DNA from: Flavobacterium xueshanense
Lineage (GTDB): Bacteria; Bacteroidota; Bacteroidia; Flavobacteriales; Flavobacteriaceae
Assembly (NCBI RefSeq): GCF_900112975.1
Contig: NZ_FONQ01000015.1
Span: forward strand, 1 to 64,000
DNA: 64,000 nt
Direction: 5' to 3'
Below the pieces are notes generated by a model. The model did not search any database. It was not told the origin of the DNA and saw only the letters and a list, made by a program, of their open reading frames with translations. The translations under genes were made by a program, and so were the position numbers. This document shows, piece after piece, positions 55,369 to 62,122 of the stretch; position 1 is the first letter of the stretch, and each line of letters starts with the position of its first letter.

Positions 55369-56229
55369 ATGAAATGGAGTGGCAGGCGTTCAAGTGAAAA
55401 TTTTGAAGACCGAAGAGGAATGTCCTCTGGAGGAAAAACAATTGTTGGAGGTGGAATTATAGGAATTATTATCTTGCTATTAAACACCTTTGGTGGAGAA
55501 AATGTCCAAATGCTTACCCCTATTTTGGAACAAATGAATCAAGGAAACGGCGCTCCTACCGAACAAAGAGCCTTAACCGCGACCGAAAAAGAAGAAGGCA
55601 AATTCATAGAATCCATATTAGTAGATACGGAGGATGTTTGGGGTAAAATATTTCAGGAAAATAACATGCAATATGAAAGACCAAAATTAATATTGTTCTC
55701 CCAAACTGCAGAAACTGAGTGCGGAAATGCCACATCAGCTTCAGGACCTTTCTACTGTCCGGCTGACGAAAAAGTTTATATGGATTTAACTTTTTTTGAT
55801 GAGTTGAAAACAAGATTTGGAGCTCAAGGTGGCGATTTTGCAACAGCGTATGTAATTGCTCATGAAATTGGTCATCACGTGCAAACCTTACTTGGAACTT
55901 CTGCCAAAATGAGACAAATGCAAGAAGGAAAAAGTCAGGCTGAAGCCAATAAATTATCAGTGGCTTTAGAACTGCAAGCTGATTTTTATGCAGGAGTTTG
56001 GACGCATTACAACCAAAAAATGAACAATTTCTTGGAAGAAGGCGATATAGAAGAAGCATTAAGTGCAGCTCACGCCGTTGGTGATGACGCAATTCAAGCT
56101 AAAATACAAGGACATATTGTTCCGGAATCCTTTACACACGGAACTTCCGCACAACGTAAAGCTTGGTTTATGAAAGGGTATAAATCAGGAGACATCAATC
56201 AAGGCGATACTTTTGCAGAAATAAGATAA
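55369..56229 (+). CDS. ypfJ: Neutral zinc metallopeptidase, YpfJ/KPN_02809 family
   Basis: 286 aa. MKWSGRRSSENFEDRRG is the signature N-terminus of the family. A membrane segment follows (TIVGGGIIGIIILLLNTFG), then a periplasmic catalytic domain with AHEIGHHVQTLLG (HExxH near residue 165) and ALELQADFYAGVW (a likely third zinc ligand, ExxAD). The family is widespread and its substrate is unknown. A terminator follows within 25 bases of the stop codon and no partner gene is evident. Confidence 0.92.
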   Translation: MKWSGRRSSENFEDRRGMSSGGKTIVGGGIIGIIILLLNTFGGENVQMLTPILEQMNQGNGAPTEQRALTATEKEEGKFIESILVDTEDVWGKIFQENNMQYERPKLILFSQTAETECGNATSASGPFYCPADEKVYMDLTFFDELKTRFGAQGGDFATAYVIAHEIGHHVQTLLGTSAKMRQMQEGKSQAEANKLSVALELQADFYAGVWTHYNQKMNNFLEEGDIEEALSAAHAVGDDAIQAKIQGHIVPESFTHGTSAQRKAWFMKGYKSGDINQGDTFAEIR

Positions 56230-56250
56230 ATTACAAATCAATTAGAATTT

Positions 56251-56280
56251 AAAAATCGGGATATATTCCCGATTTTTTTT
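56251..56280 (+). terminator. Terminator after the YpfJ-type gene
   Basis: AAAATCGGGA / TCCCGATTTT with a TATAT loop, followed by eight T; begins 21 bases after the stop codon. Confidence 0.9.
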
Positions 56281-56334
56281 GTGTTTACATTTAAACAAAT
56301 CGAGGCAATCAAAAACACATCGGAAAATTAACTG

Positions 56335-56391
56335 TACCTTTGCGCCCAATTAAAAAAGTAACCTAAACAATAGTGTTTACTTTATAAACAC
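56335..56391 (+). promoter_or_regulatory. -7 element and leader hairpin of rhlE
   Basis: TACCTTTG at 56335-56342 matches TAnnTTTG; the leader would be about 47 bases. It contains GTGTTTA-CTTTA-TAAACAC (56373-56391), a 7-bp hairpin ending 5 bases before the ATG, which could influence ribosome access. Confidence 0.4.
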
Positions 56392-56396
56392 CATTT

Positions 56397-57686
56397 ATGT
56401 CATTTAACTCATTAGGCTTATCTGATGCTTTACTTAAAGCCATCAGCAAAAAAGGATATACAACTCCTTCTCCAATACAACAAAAAGCAATTCCCCCAAT
56501 ATTAGAAGGTAAAGATGTATTAGCATCTGCACAAACAGGAACAGGAAAAACGGCCGGTTTTACACTACCTATTTTACAACTGTTATCGCAGGGTCAGCAC
56601 TTAAGACAAAGACCCATTCGAGCTTTAATATTAACTCCAACCAGAGAATTAGCAGCACAAATATTGGCCAATATCAAAGAATACAGTGAATTTTTAGACT
56701 TAAAAAGCACCGTTATTTTTGGAGGTGTAAACCAAAATCCACAAGTAACACAACTGCGTCAGGGTGTCGATATTTTAGTCGCCACACCAGGTCGATTAAT
56801 CGATTTGCAAAACCAAGGTTTAATATCACTTGCCAAAGTTGAAATTTTAGTTTTAGATGAAGCGGACCGTATGCTTGACATGGGTTTCGTACGAGACATC
56901 GAGCGCATTATAAAAGTATTACCTTCAAAAAGGCAAAACTTGATGTTTTCGGCAACCTTCTCAACAGACATCAAGAAATTGGCAATGGGCATTTTGCACC
57001 ATCCCGTCCATGTAGAAGCTACACCAGAAAACACAACCGTGGATGCTATTACTCAAATAGTGTATCCTGTTGCAAAAGAGAAAAAAACCGAATTAATAAT
57101 TAAATTGATTACGGAAGGGAACTGGAAACAAATTTTGGTTTTTACCCGCACCAAACAAGGCGCCAATAAACTGACGGAAAGCATGATTAGTTCCGGAATC
57201 AAAGCAGCAGCTATTCACGGAAATAAAGGTCAGGGCGCACGAACCAAGGCCTTGGCGGGTTTCAAAGACGGAAGCCTGACCGCTTTAGTCGCTACGGATA
57301 TTGCCGCGCGAGGTTTAGACATCCCGTTATTACCACATGTAGTAAATTTTGAATTGCCTAACATTCCTGAAGATTACGTTCACCGAATTGGTCGTACAGG
57401 AAGAGCCGGAGCCAACGGAGAAGCTATTTCGTTATTTAGTCCGGACGAAACGGTCTTTTTACGCGATATAGAAAAATTAGTTGGCTTGAAACTGCCGGTT
57501 CAAAATATCAAAGGTTTCGAGCCAGATCCTAACGCTTCAAAAGAACCAATCAAACAAGGACAAGGAAGACAACAACGCGATTCAACTCCGCGAAAACCAA
57601 AAACAGATACTACAAACCGTAGCAGCAATAATAGTTTTGGTCCAAGACGCCCGAGTCAAAATAATGACCGACGTTCTAATAGATAA
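56397..57686 (+). CDS. rhlE: DEAD-box RNA helicase RhlE
   Basis: 429-aa ATP-dependent RNA helicase. Motifs in order: Q-motif [14 protein letters not shown], Walker [13 protein letters not shown] (about 43-54), [29 protein letters not shown] (motif II), [20 protein letters not shown] and [10 protein letters not shown]. The tail (from about 375) is low-complexity, rich in Arg, Gln, Pro and Asn, and likely binds RNA nonspecifically. Typical roles are in ribosome assembly and RNA decay in the cold. Its short leader contains a hairpin near the start codon. It is distinct from the DbpA-type helicase at 21827. Confidence 0.93.
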   Translation: MSFNSLGLSDALLKAISKKGYTTPSPIQQKAIPPILEGKDVLASAQTGTGKTAGFTLPILQLLSQGQHLRQRPIRALILTPTRELAAQILANIKEYSEFLDLKSTVIFGGVNQNPQVTQLRQGVDILVATPGRLIDLQNQGLISLAKVEILVLDEADRMLDMGFVRDIERIIKVLPSKRQNLMFSATFSTDIKKLAMGILHHPVHVEATPENTTVDAITQIVYPVAKEKKTELIIKLITEGNWKQILVFTRTKQGANKLTESMISSGIKAAAIHGNKGQGARTKALAGFKDGSLTALVATDIAARGLDIPLLPHVVNFELPNIPEDYVHRIGRTGRAGANGEAISLFSPDETVFLRDIEKLVGLKLPVQNIKGFEPDPNASKEPIKQGQGRQQRDSTPRKPKTDTTNRSSNNSFGPRRPSQNNDRRSNR

Positions 57687-57714
57687 TAGTTAAGAAAATA
57701 CATTTTTTATTTTT

Positions 57715-57823
57715 AGGAGCAGAATAATTCCGTTTTTTAAGTGCGTATTTCCCGCTATACATTACAATCCTTGTTAGGGCTGAACACCAGCCCTAACAAG
57801 GATTTTCATTTCTATCGGGGCTA
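57715..57823. repeat. Dispersed structured repeat, copy 3 (longer)
   Basis: Begins AGGAGCAGAATAATTCC, contains TTTCCCGCTATACATTACAA, and ends TTTCTATCGGGGCTA. The centre is a 14-bp stem, CCTTGTTAGGGCTG / CAGCCCTAACAAGG, unlike the stems of copies 1 and 2. It begins 29 bases downstream of rhlE. Confidence 0.7.
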
Positions 57824-58048
57824 TGTAGAGCGTTTTTACTTTCAAAATATCATTTTGCAAATTTCTCCCACAAATGTAAAATAGCCAAATGATTTGTAAG
57901 AAAAAATCAATATATTTGAGATGAAATATGACTTTTTTCAAGGAAGCCTGTCCTAAGTTGGGTGGCTTTTTATGATTTTGTTAGAGGCATTAATTATAGT
58001 TATTGTGTTAAAGAACCTGCTTAGATAAACATTATCATCAAATACACT
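57824..58048. other. Gap with possible small transcript
   Basis: No coding frame is evident. TATATTTG at 57911-57918 matches the -7 consensus, and a short GC-bearing hairpin with T tract (AAGCC ... GGCTTTTT, 57944-57972) lies downstream. This could delimit a very short RNA, or be coincidence in A/T-rich DNA. Confidence 0.25.
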
Positions 58049-58219
58049 TTATTTTTTTGGCACAGTCTTTACTTTTAGTCTTTTCCCCTCCTTCAGACTA
58101 TTATTAAGCATCCACTCTATCTGACCATTGACACTACGAAATTCATCAGCAGCCCATTTTTCAATAGCCTTCATTGTTTCTGAATCAATTCTTAACGCAA
58201 ATGGCTTTTTCTCGGACAT
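58049..58219 (-). CDS. Arc-type ribbon-helix-helix protein (56 aa)
   Basis: Short gene from ATG 58219 to TAA 58051-58049, on the minus strand. MSEKKPFALRIDSETMKAIE (residues 1-20) has the ribbon strand (FALRID) and first helix of Arc/MetJ-like RHH DNA-binding proteins. KWAADEFRSVNGQIEWMLNN supplies the second helix, and a basic tail follows. It starts 4 bases after the SPFH gene stop, so the two share one mRNA. Two tandem 8-bp palindromes at the operon promoter (59096-59114) are plausible binding sites, which would make the operon autoregulated. Pairing of SPFH with Arc-like genes occurs in other Bacteroidota by my recollection. Confidence 0.8.
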   Translation of the reverse strand: MSEKKPFALRIDSETMKAIEKWAADEFRSVNGQIEWMLNNSLKEGKRLKVKTVPKK

Positions 58220-58223
58220 ATTG

Positions 58224-59078
58224 TTACTGATTTAAGGTCCCGGTATTTATCACAGGTTTTGTTTCACTATCTCCACACAGGACCACTATTAAATTACTCA
58301 CCATTGCCGCTTTTCTATCTTCATCAAATTCAATAATCTGTTTATCCGCCAACAGCTTTAAGGCACTTTCAACCATTCCGACTGCGCCTTCAACAATTTT
58401 ATGACGGGCTGCAACAACAGCAGACGCTTGTTGTCTCCTTAACATTGAATGTGCAATTTCAGGCGCATAAGCCAAATATCCTATTCGTGACTCCACAACT
58501 TCTATTCCGGCCATTTCTAATCGCTCAGTTACCTCACGCTCAAGGGCCTTATTTACATCATCAAAATTAGTGCTTAATGTTACCGTGGCTCTCTCATCTT
58601 CAAAATGGTCGTACGGAAAAGAACCCGCAAGCTTTCTAACCGCTGAATCGGTTTGAATTCTTATAAAATCTTCATAATTATCAACTTCAAAAATAGACTT
58701 AAATGTGTCTTCGACTTTCCACACTAAGATAACGCTTATTATAATCGGGTTTCCCATTTTATCGTTTACCTTTATTTTCTCACTCTCAAAATTTCTAGCA
58801 CGTAAAGACAAGCTAGTTGTATTATACAAGGGATTTATCCAAAACAATCCGTTTAACTTTACACTTCCTTTATATTCACCAAATAATAACAATACTTTTG
58901 AATTATTAGGCCTAATAACAATCAAACCCTTTAATAAAAGAATAAATATTGGCAGCAATACAATACTCAATAAATTGTTGTTTGAGGTAAATCCAAAAAC
59001 TATTAGTGCAGCAGTTATCAATAGGATGACAAAGGCGAGATAGCCGTTGAACGGCGTAATAATTTTTTCTGTTTTCAT
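58224..59078 (-). CDS. SPFH (band 7 / stomatin-like) membrane protein
   Basis: 284 aa. Two N-terminal membrane segments (GYLAFVILLITAALIVFGF and LLSIVLLPIFILLLKGLIVI) lead into the SPFH domain. Family landmarks are KVLLLFGEYKGSVKLNGLFWINP, SLRARNFESEKIKVNDKMGNP, VEDTFKSIFEVDNYEDFIRIQTDSAVRKLAG (shortened here) and GIEVVESRIGYLAYAPEIAHSML. A short coiled part follows (RRQQASAVVAARHKIVEGAV). Such proteins scaffold membrane microdomains. It is the first gene of a two-gene operon with the RHH protein. Promoter and candidate operators lie 18-44 bases upstream. Confidence 0.9.
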   Translation of the reverse strand: MKTEKIITPFNGYLAFVILLITAALIVFGFTSNNNLLSIVLLPIFILLLKGLIVIRPNNSKVLLLFGEYKGSVKLNGLFWINPLYNTTSLSLRARNFESEKIKVNDKMGNPIIISVILVWKVEDTFKSIFEVDNYEDFIRIQTDSAVRKLAGSFPYDHFEDERATVTLSTNFDDVNKALEREVTERLEMAGIEVVESRIGYLAYAPEIAHSMLRRQQASAVVAARHKIVEGAVGMVESALKLLADKQIIEFDEDRKAAMVSNLIVVLCGDSETKPVINTGTLNQ

Positions 59079-59095
59079 AATTAGTAATATTTAAA

Positions 59096-59122
59096 TGATA
59101 TCATATTGATATCACAAACTTA
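59096..59122 (-). promoter_or_regulatory. Promoter and tandem-palindrome operator of the SPFH-RHH operon
   Basis: Read on the minus strand, the -7 element TAAGTTTG (59122-59115) runs directly into TGATATCA (59114-59107), three bases, then TGATATCA again (59103-59096). Each 8-mer is a perfect palindrome; the centres are 11 bp apart, one helical turn. Transcription would start inside the first site, so bound repressor would block it. A TTTG lies 21 bases upstream of the -7 element as a -33 candidate. Confidence 0.6.
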
Positions 59123-59275
59123 AACAATAATTATATTCAAAAACAAATATTTTACAATAATTTGTCACTTGAATATCCGACATTAATAAAAAGCTGTTAA
59201 ATAACATAACATTGTGTGTACCTATTCCTGAATACTAAAAAGGTAAATCAACATAAATTTATGCCAGGCATTAGC

Positions 59276-59362
59276 GGCACGCTCGCGCTAGCAATCGCAT
59301 TATCGATTCCGCAGAGATTAAATATCTAAAATCAAAAATCGTTAATCAAAAATCTGAAATCT
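59276..59362 (+). repeat. Direct repeat R1 near truC
   Basis: Begins GGCACGCTCGCGCTAGCAAT and ends in a 35-base block identical to R2 (60256-60349), including ATCGTTAATCAAAAATCTG. It lies in the 358-base gap between the SPFH gene and truC; the rest of that gap, apart from the SPFH promoter, contains nothing identifiable. Confidence 0.75.
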
Positions 59363-59436
59363 GCCCATCTTTACTCTTAAAGCTGTTAATTTCACATACA
59401 ACAAAAATTTAAAGCATTAATTTACAAATTAGTATT

Positions 59437-60135
59437 CTATTCATACTTATTCAAATCTAGCTTAAGAATAGTACCTACTCTGCTAAACTCTTCATTAATC
59501 TTTGCATTCAAGATCAGTTGTTCATTAGTTATAGGATGATTAAAAATTAACTGATGGGCATGAAGCATCATTCCTTTCAGTTCAAAATTCTCCAACCATA
59601 ATTTATTTTGTTTGTTACAACCATGTGGCCGACTTCCTAAAATGGGATGAAAAATATGCTTGAAATGTTTTCGTAATTGATGCATCCGTCCAGTTTCAGG
59701 AATCGCCTCTACCAAACAATATCTTGACGTAGGTTTATTGTTAAATTCTAACTCAATTTCGGTAGTTTGCAATCGACGAAAGTAGGTTATTGCATTTTGT
59801 ATAATGCCATCATCATTGGTTAAATCATAATCAATCGTTAGTTCTTCGGGTGACCAACCACGTAAAATTGCTAAATATTTTTTTTCGACTTCGCGTGTGG
59901 CAAAACGATCATTCATAATTTTTAAAACGGCTGCATCCAACGCAAATAACAAGACACCAGATGTTTTGCGATCTAACCGATGAATAGGATAAACGTGTCG
60001 CCCTCCTATTTGATTTCTCAATTCTTGAATAGCAAAAACTTTTGCATCGCGCGCATAAAATGATTTGTGGACCAACAATCCACTTGGTTTATTAATTGCA
60101 ATAATATATTCGTCTTGGTAAAGAATTTCTAACAT
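59437..60135 (-). CDS. truC: TruC-like tRNA pseudouridine synthase
   Basis: 232-aa RluA-superfamily enzyme. It matches TruC, which modifies uridine 65 of some tRNAs, in MLEILYQDEYIIAINKPSGL, LVHKSFYARD, IHRLDRKTSGVLLFALD (catalytic Asp), KKYLAILRGW and GRMHQLRKHFKHIFHPILG with the SRPHGCNKQN segment typical of TruC. No S4 domain. The gene is flanked by direct repeats R1 and R2, about 980 bases apart, in the same orientation. tRNA specificity is inferred from family similarity. Confidence 0.9.
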   Translation of the reverse strand: MLEILYQDEYIIAINKPSGLLVHKSFYARDAKVFAIQELRNQIGGRHVYPIHRLDRKTSGVLLFALDAAVLKIMNDRFATREVEKKYLAILRGWSPEELTIDYDLTNDDGIIQNAITYFRRLQTTEIELEFNNKPTSRYCLVEAIPETGRMHQLRKHFKHIFHPILGSRPHGCNKQNKLWLENFELKGMMLHAHQLIFNHPITNEQLILNAKINEEFSRVGTILKLDLNKYE

Positions 60136-60146
60136 TTGGCAAAAAT

Positions 60147-60174
60147 AAAAGAGATTTTTATCGAAATCTCTTTT
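60147..60174 (-). terminator. Terminator downstream of yifB
   Basis: AAAAGAGATTT / AAATCTCTTTT with a TTATCG loop and T-rich flanks on both strands. It lies between yifB and truC and separates their transcription. Confidence 0.75.
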
Positions 60175-60255
60175 TTGACTTATTTATTTCTATACTTTTC
60201 TTTTTTTTCCGATCGTGAACACTAACAAAAGTAAATCACTAATAAATTTTTAATA

Positions 60256-60349
60256 GGCACGAGCAAAAAACGCGCTAGCAATCGTATTCTTAATTTTGCA
60301 GAGGTGAAATATCAAAAATCAAAAATCGTTAATCAAAAATCTGAAATCT
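60256..60349 (+). repeat. Direct repeat R2
   Basis: Begins GGCACGAGCAAAAAACGCGC and shares CGCTAGCAATCG, GCAGAG and a final identical 35-base block with R1 (59276-59362). It ends 4 bases before the yifB stop codon. Confidence 0.75.
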
Positions 60350-60352
60350 AAT

Positions 60353-61888
60353 TTACCCCAACCACCCATCACGATCCAAACTTCTATACTGAATAGCTTC
60401 AGCAATATGGCTGGAAACCATTATTGGAGCAGCATCAAGGTCAGCGATTGTGCGTGCCACTTTCAAAATACGATCATACGCACGAGCCGATAAATTCAAT
60501 CGTTCCATGGCAGTTTTCAATAATTGCTTAGAAACATCGTCCAAGGCGCAATATTCCCGAATGTGTTTGGTGTTCATTTGGGCATTGTAATGAATATTCT
60601 CCATTTGCTCAAAGCGTTCGGTTTGAATTTCACGAGCTGCCGTCACTCTTTTGCGAATGTCAACACTGCTTTCTGCTTTTTGGTCATCCGATAATTTTTC
60701 GAAAGGAACTGGCGTTACTTCGATGTGAATATCAATTCGGTCTAATAATGGTCCTGAGATTTTACTCAAATATCGTTGCATTTCATGTGGCGAAGAAGTT
60801 TGTGGAGAATCCGGATCGTTGAAGAAACCACTAGGGCTCGGATTCATACTCGCCACAAGCATAAACGAGGACGGATAAGTTACTGTAAATTTTGCTCTGG
60901 AAATTGTCACTTCTCTATCTTCTAATGGTTGACGCATCACTTCCAAGACATCTCTCTTAAATTCTGGCAATTCATCCAGAAACAAAACTCCATTATGGGC
61001 CATAGAAATTTCGCCAGGTTGCGGATAACTTCCCCCTCCTACAAGTGCCACATTTGAAATAGTATGGTGCGGACTGCGAAACGGACGTTGATTCATCAAA
61101 CCCACTTCCTTCAATTTTCCGGCAACACTATGAATTTTTGTAGTTTCTAATGCTTCCCGCAACGTCATTGGTGGCAAAATACTTGGTAATCGTTTGGCTA
61201 ACATCGTTTTTCCTGCTCCCGGCGGGCCAATCAAAATAATGTTATGTCCACCGGCAGCAGCTATTTCCATACAACGCTTGATGCTTTCTTGTCCTTTCAC
61301 ATCAGAAAAATCAAATTCGGGAAAATCTAATGTCTTATAAAATTCGGCTCTTGTATCGATTGTTGTTGGTTCCAGAGTTCCTTTTCCTTCCAGGAAATCA
61401 ATTACTTCCTGCACATTTTCGATTCCATACACATCCAGTCCTGCAACAATTGCGGCTTCTTTAACATTTTGCTTTGGAAGAAAAAAACCTTTAAAACCTT
61501 CCTCTTTGGCTTTAATGGCAATTGGCAAAGCACCTCGTATCGGTTGAAGGCTTCCATCAAGGGAAAGTTCTCCCATAATGATATATTTATCAACATCTTC
61601 TGCATTAATTTGTCCCGAAGCTACCAAAATCCCAATCGCTAGAGTCAAGTCATAGGCAGATCCTTCTTTACGCAAATCCGCAGGAGCCATATTGATAGTG
61701 ATTTTTTTGCCGGGCATCGCGTAACCATTATTTTTGAGCGCTGCCGCAATACGGTAACTACTTTCCTTTATAGCATTGTCTGGCAAGCCAACTAAATGAT
61801 ATCCAATCCCTTTGTCAATATTTACTTCAACAGTAATCGTTGTGGCTTCGACTCCAAAAACTGCACTTCCAAAAACTTTTACTAACAT
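60353..61888 (-). CDS. yifB: YifB/ComM-family Mg-chelatase-like AAA+ ATPase
   Basis: 511 aa. An N-terminal Lon-protease-like domain (VEVNIDKGIGYHLVGLPDNAIKES and LAPADLRKEGSAYDLTLAIG-like NMAPADLRKEGSAYDL) is followed by an AAA+ ATPase with Walker A GPPGAGKTMLAKR (about 217-229), the SPHHTIS motif, Walker B GVLFLDELPEF and RAYDRILKVARTIADL at the end. ComM, the best-studied relative, is a hexameric helicase that promotes branch migration in natural transformation. No competence genes are nearby. The gene is followed by a terminator and is divergent from the amidohydrolase gene across 234 bases. Confidence 0.94.
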   Translation of the reverse strand: MLVKVFGSAVFGVEATTITVEVNIDKGIGYHLVGLPDNAIKESSYRIAAALKNNGYAMPGKKITINMAPADLRKEGSAYDLTLAIGILVASGQINAEDVDKYIIMGELSLDGSLQPIRGALPIAIKAKEEGFKGFFLPKQNVKEAAIVAGLDVYGIENVQEVIDFLEGKGTLEPTTIDTRAEFYKTLDFPEFDFSDVKGQESIKRCMEIAAAGGHNIILIGPPGAGKTMLAKRLPSILPPMTLREALETTKIHSVAGKLKEVGLMNQRPFRSPHHTISNVALVGGGSYPQPGEISMAHNGVLFLDELPEFKRDVLEVMRQPLEDREVTISRAKFTVTYPSSFMLVASMNPSPSGFFNDPDSPQTSSPHEMQRYLSKISGPLLDRIDIHIEVTPVPFEKLSDDQKAESSVDIRKRVTAAREIQTERFEQMENIHYNAQMNTKHIREYCALDDVSKQLLKTAMERLNLSARAYDRILKVARTIADLDAAPIMVSSHIAEAIQYRSLDRDGWLG

Positions 61889-62122
61889 GTGTCTGTATTT
61901 GATTCTAAAATTAGAAAAAACTTTTCTTATTATAATAACAAATCCTACAAAACTTCTAATGAAATAATGAATAACAAAAATTTATTCAAAAAATACTCAA
62001 AATTCTTTGGTATATAGCCTTATACCATACATTTTTCGCAAAAATCAAATGTTAAAATTAAAAAAATTGAAGGTATACTATTAGCATTTTTCTACTTTTA
62101 GAAAATAATTAGAAACCACACT

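Noticed and set aside
55604..56092. 162-codon minus-strand frame opposite the YpfJ-type peptidase
   Set aside because: Antisense to a conserved metallopeptidase; no domain or start context.
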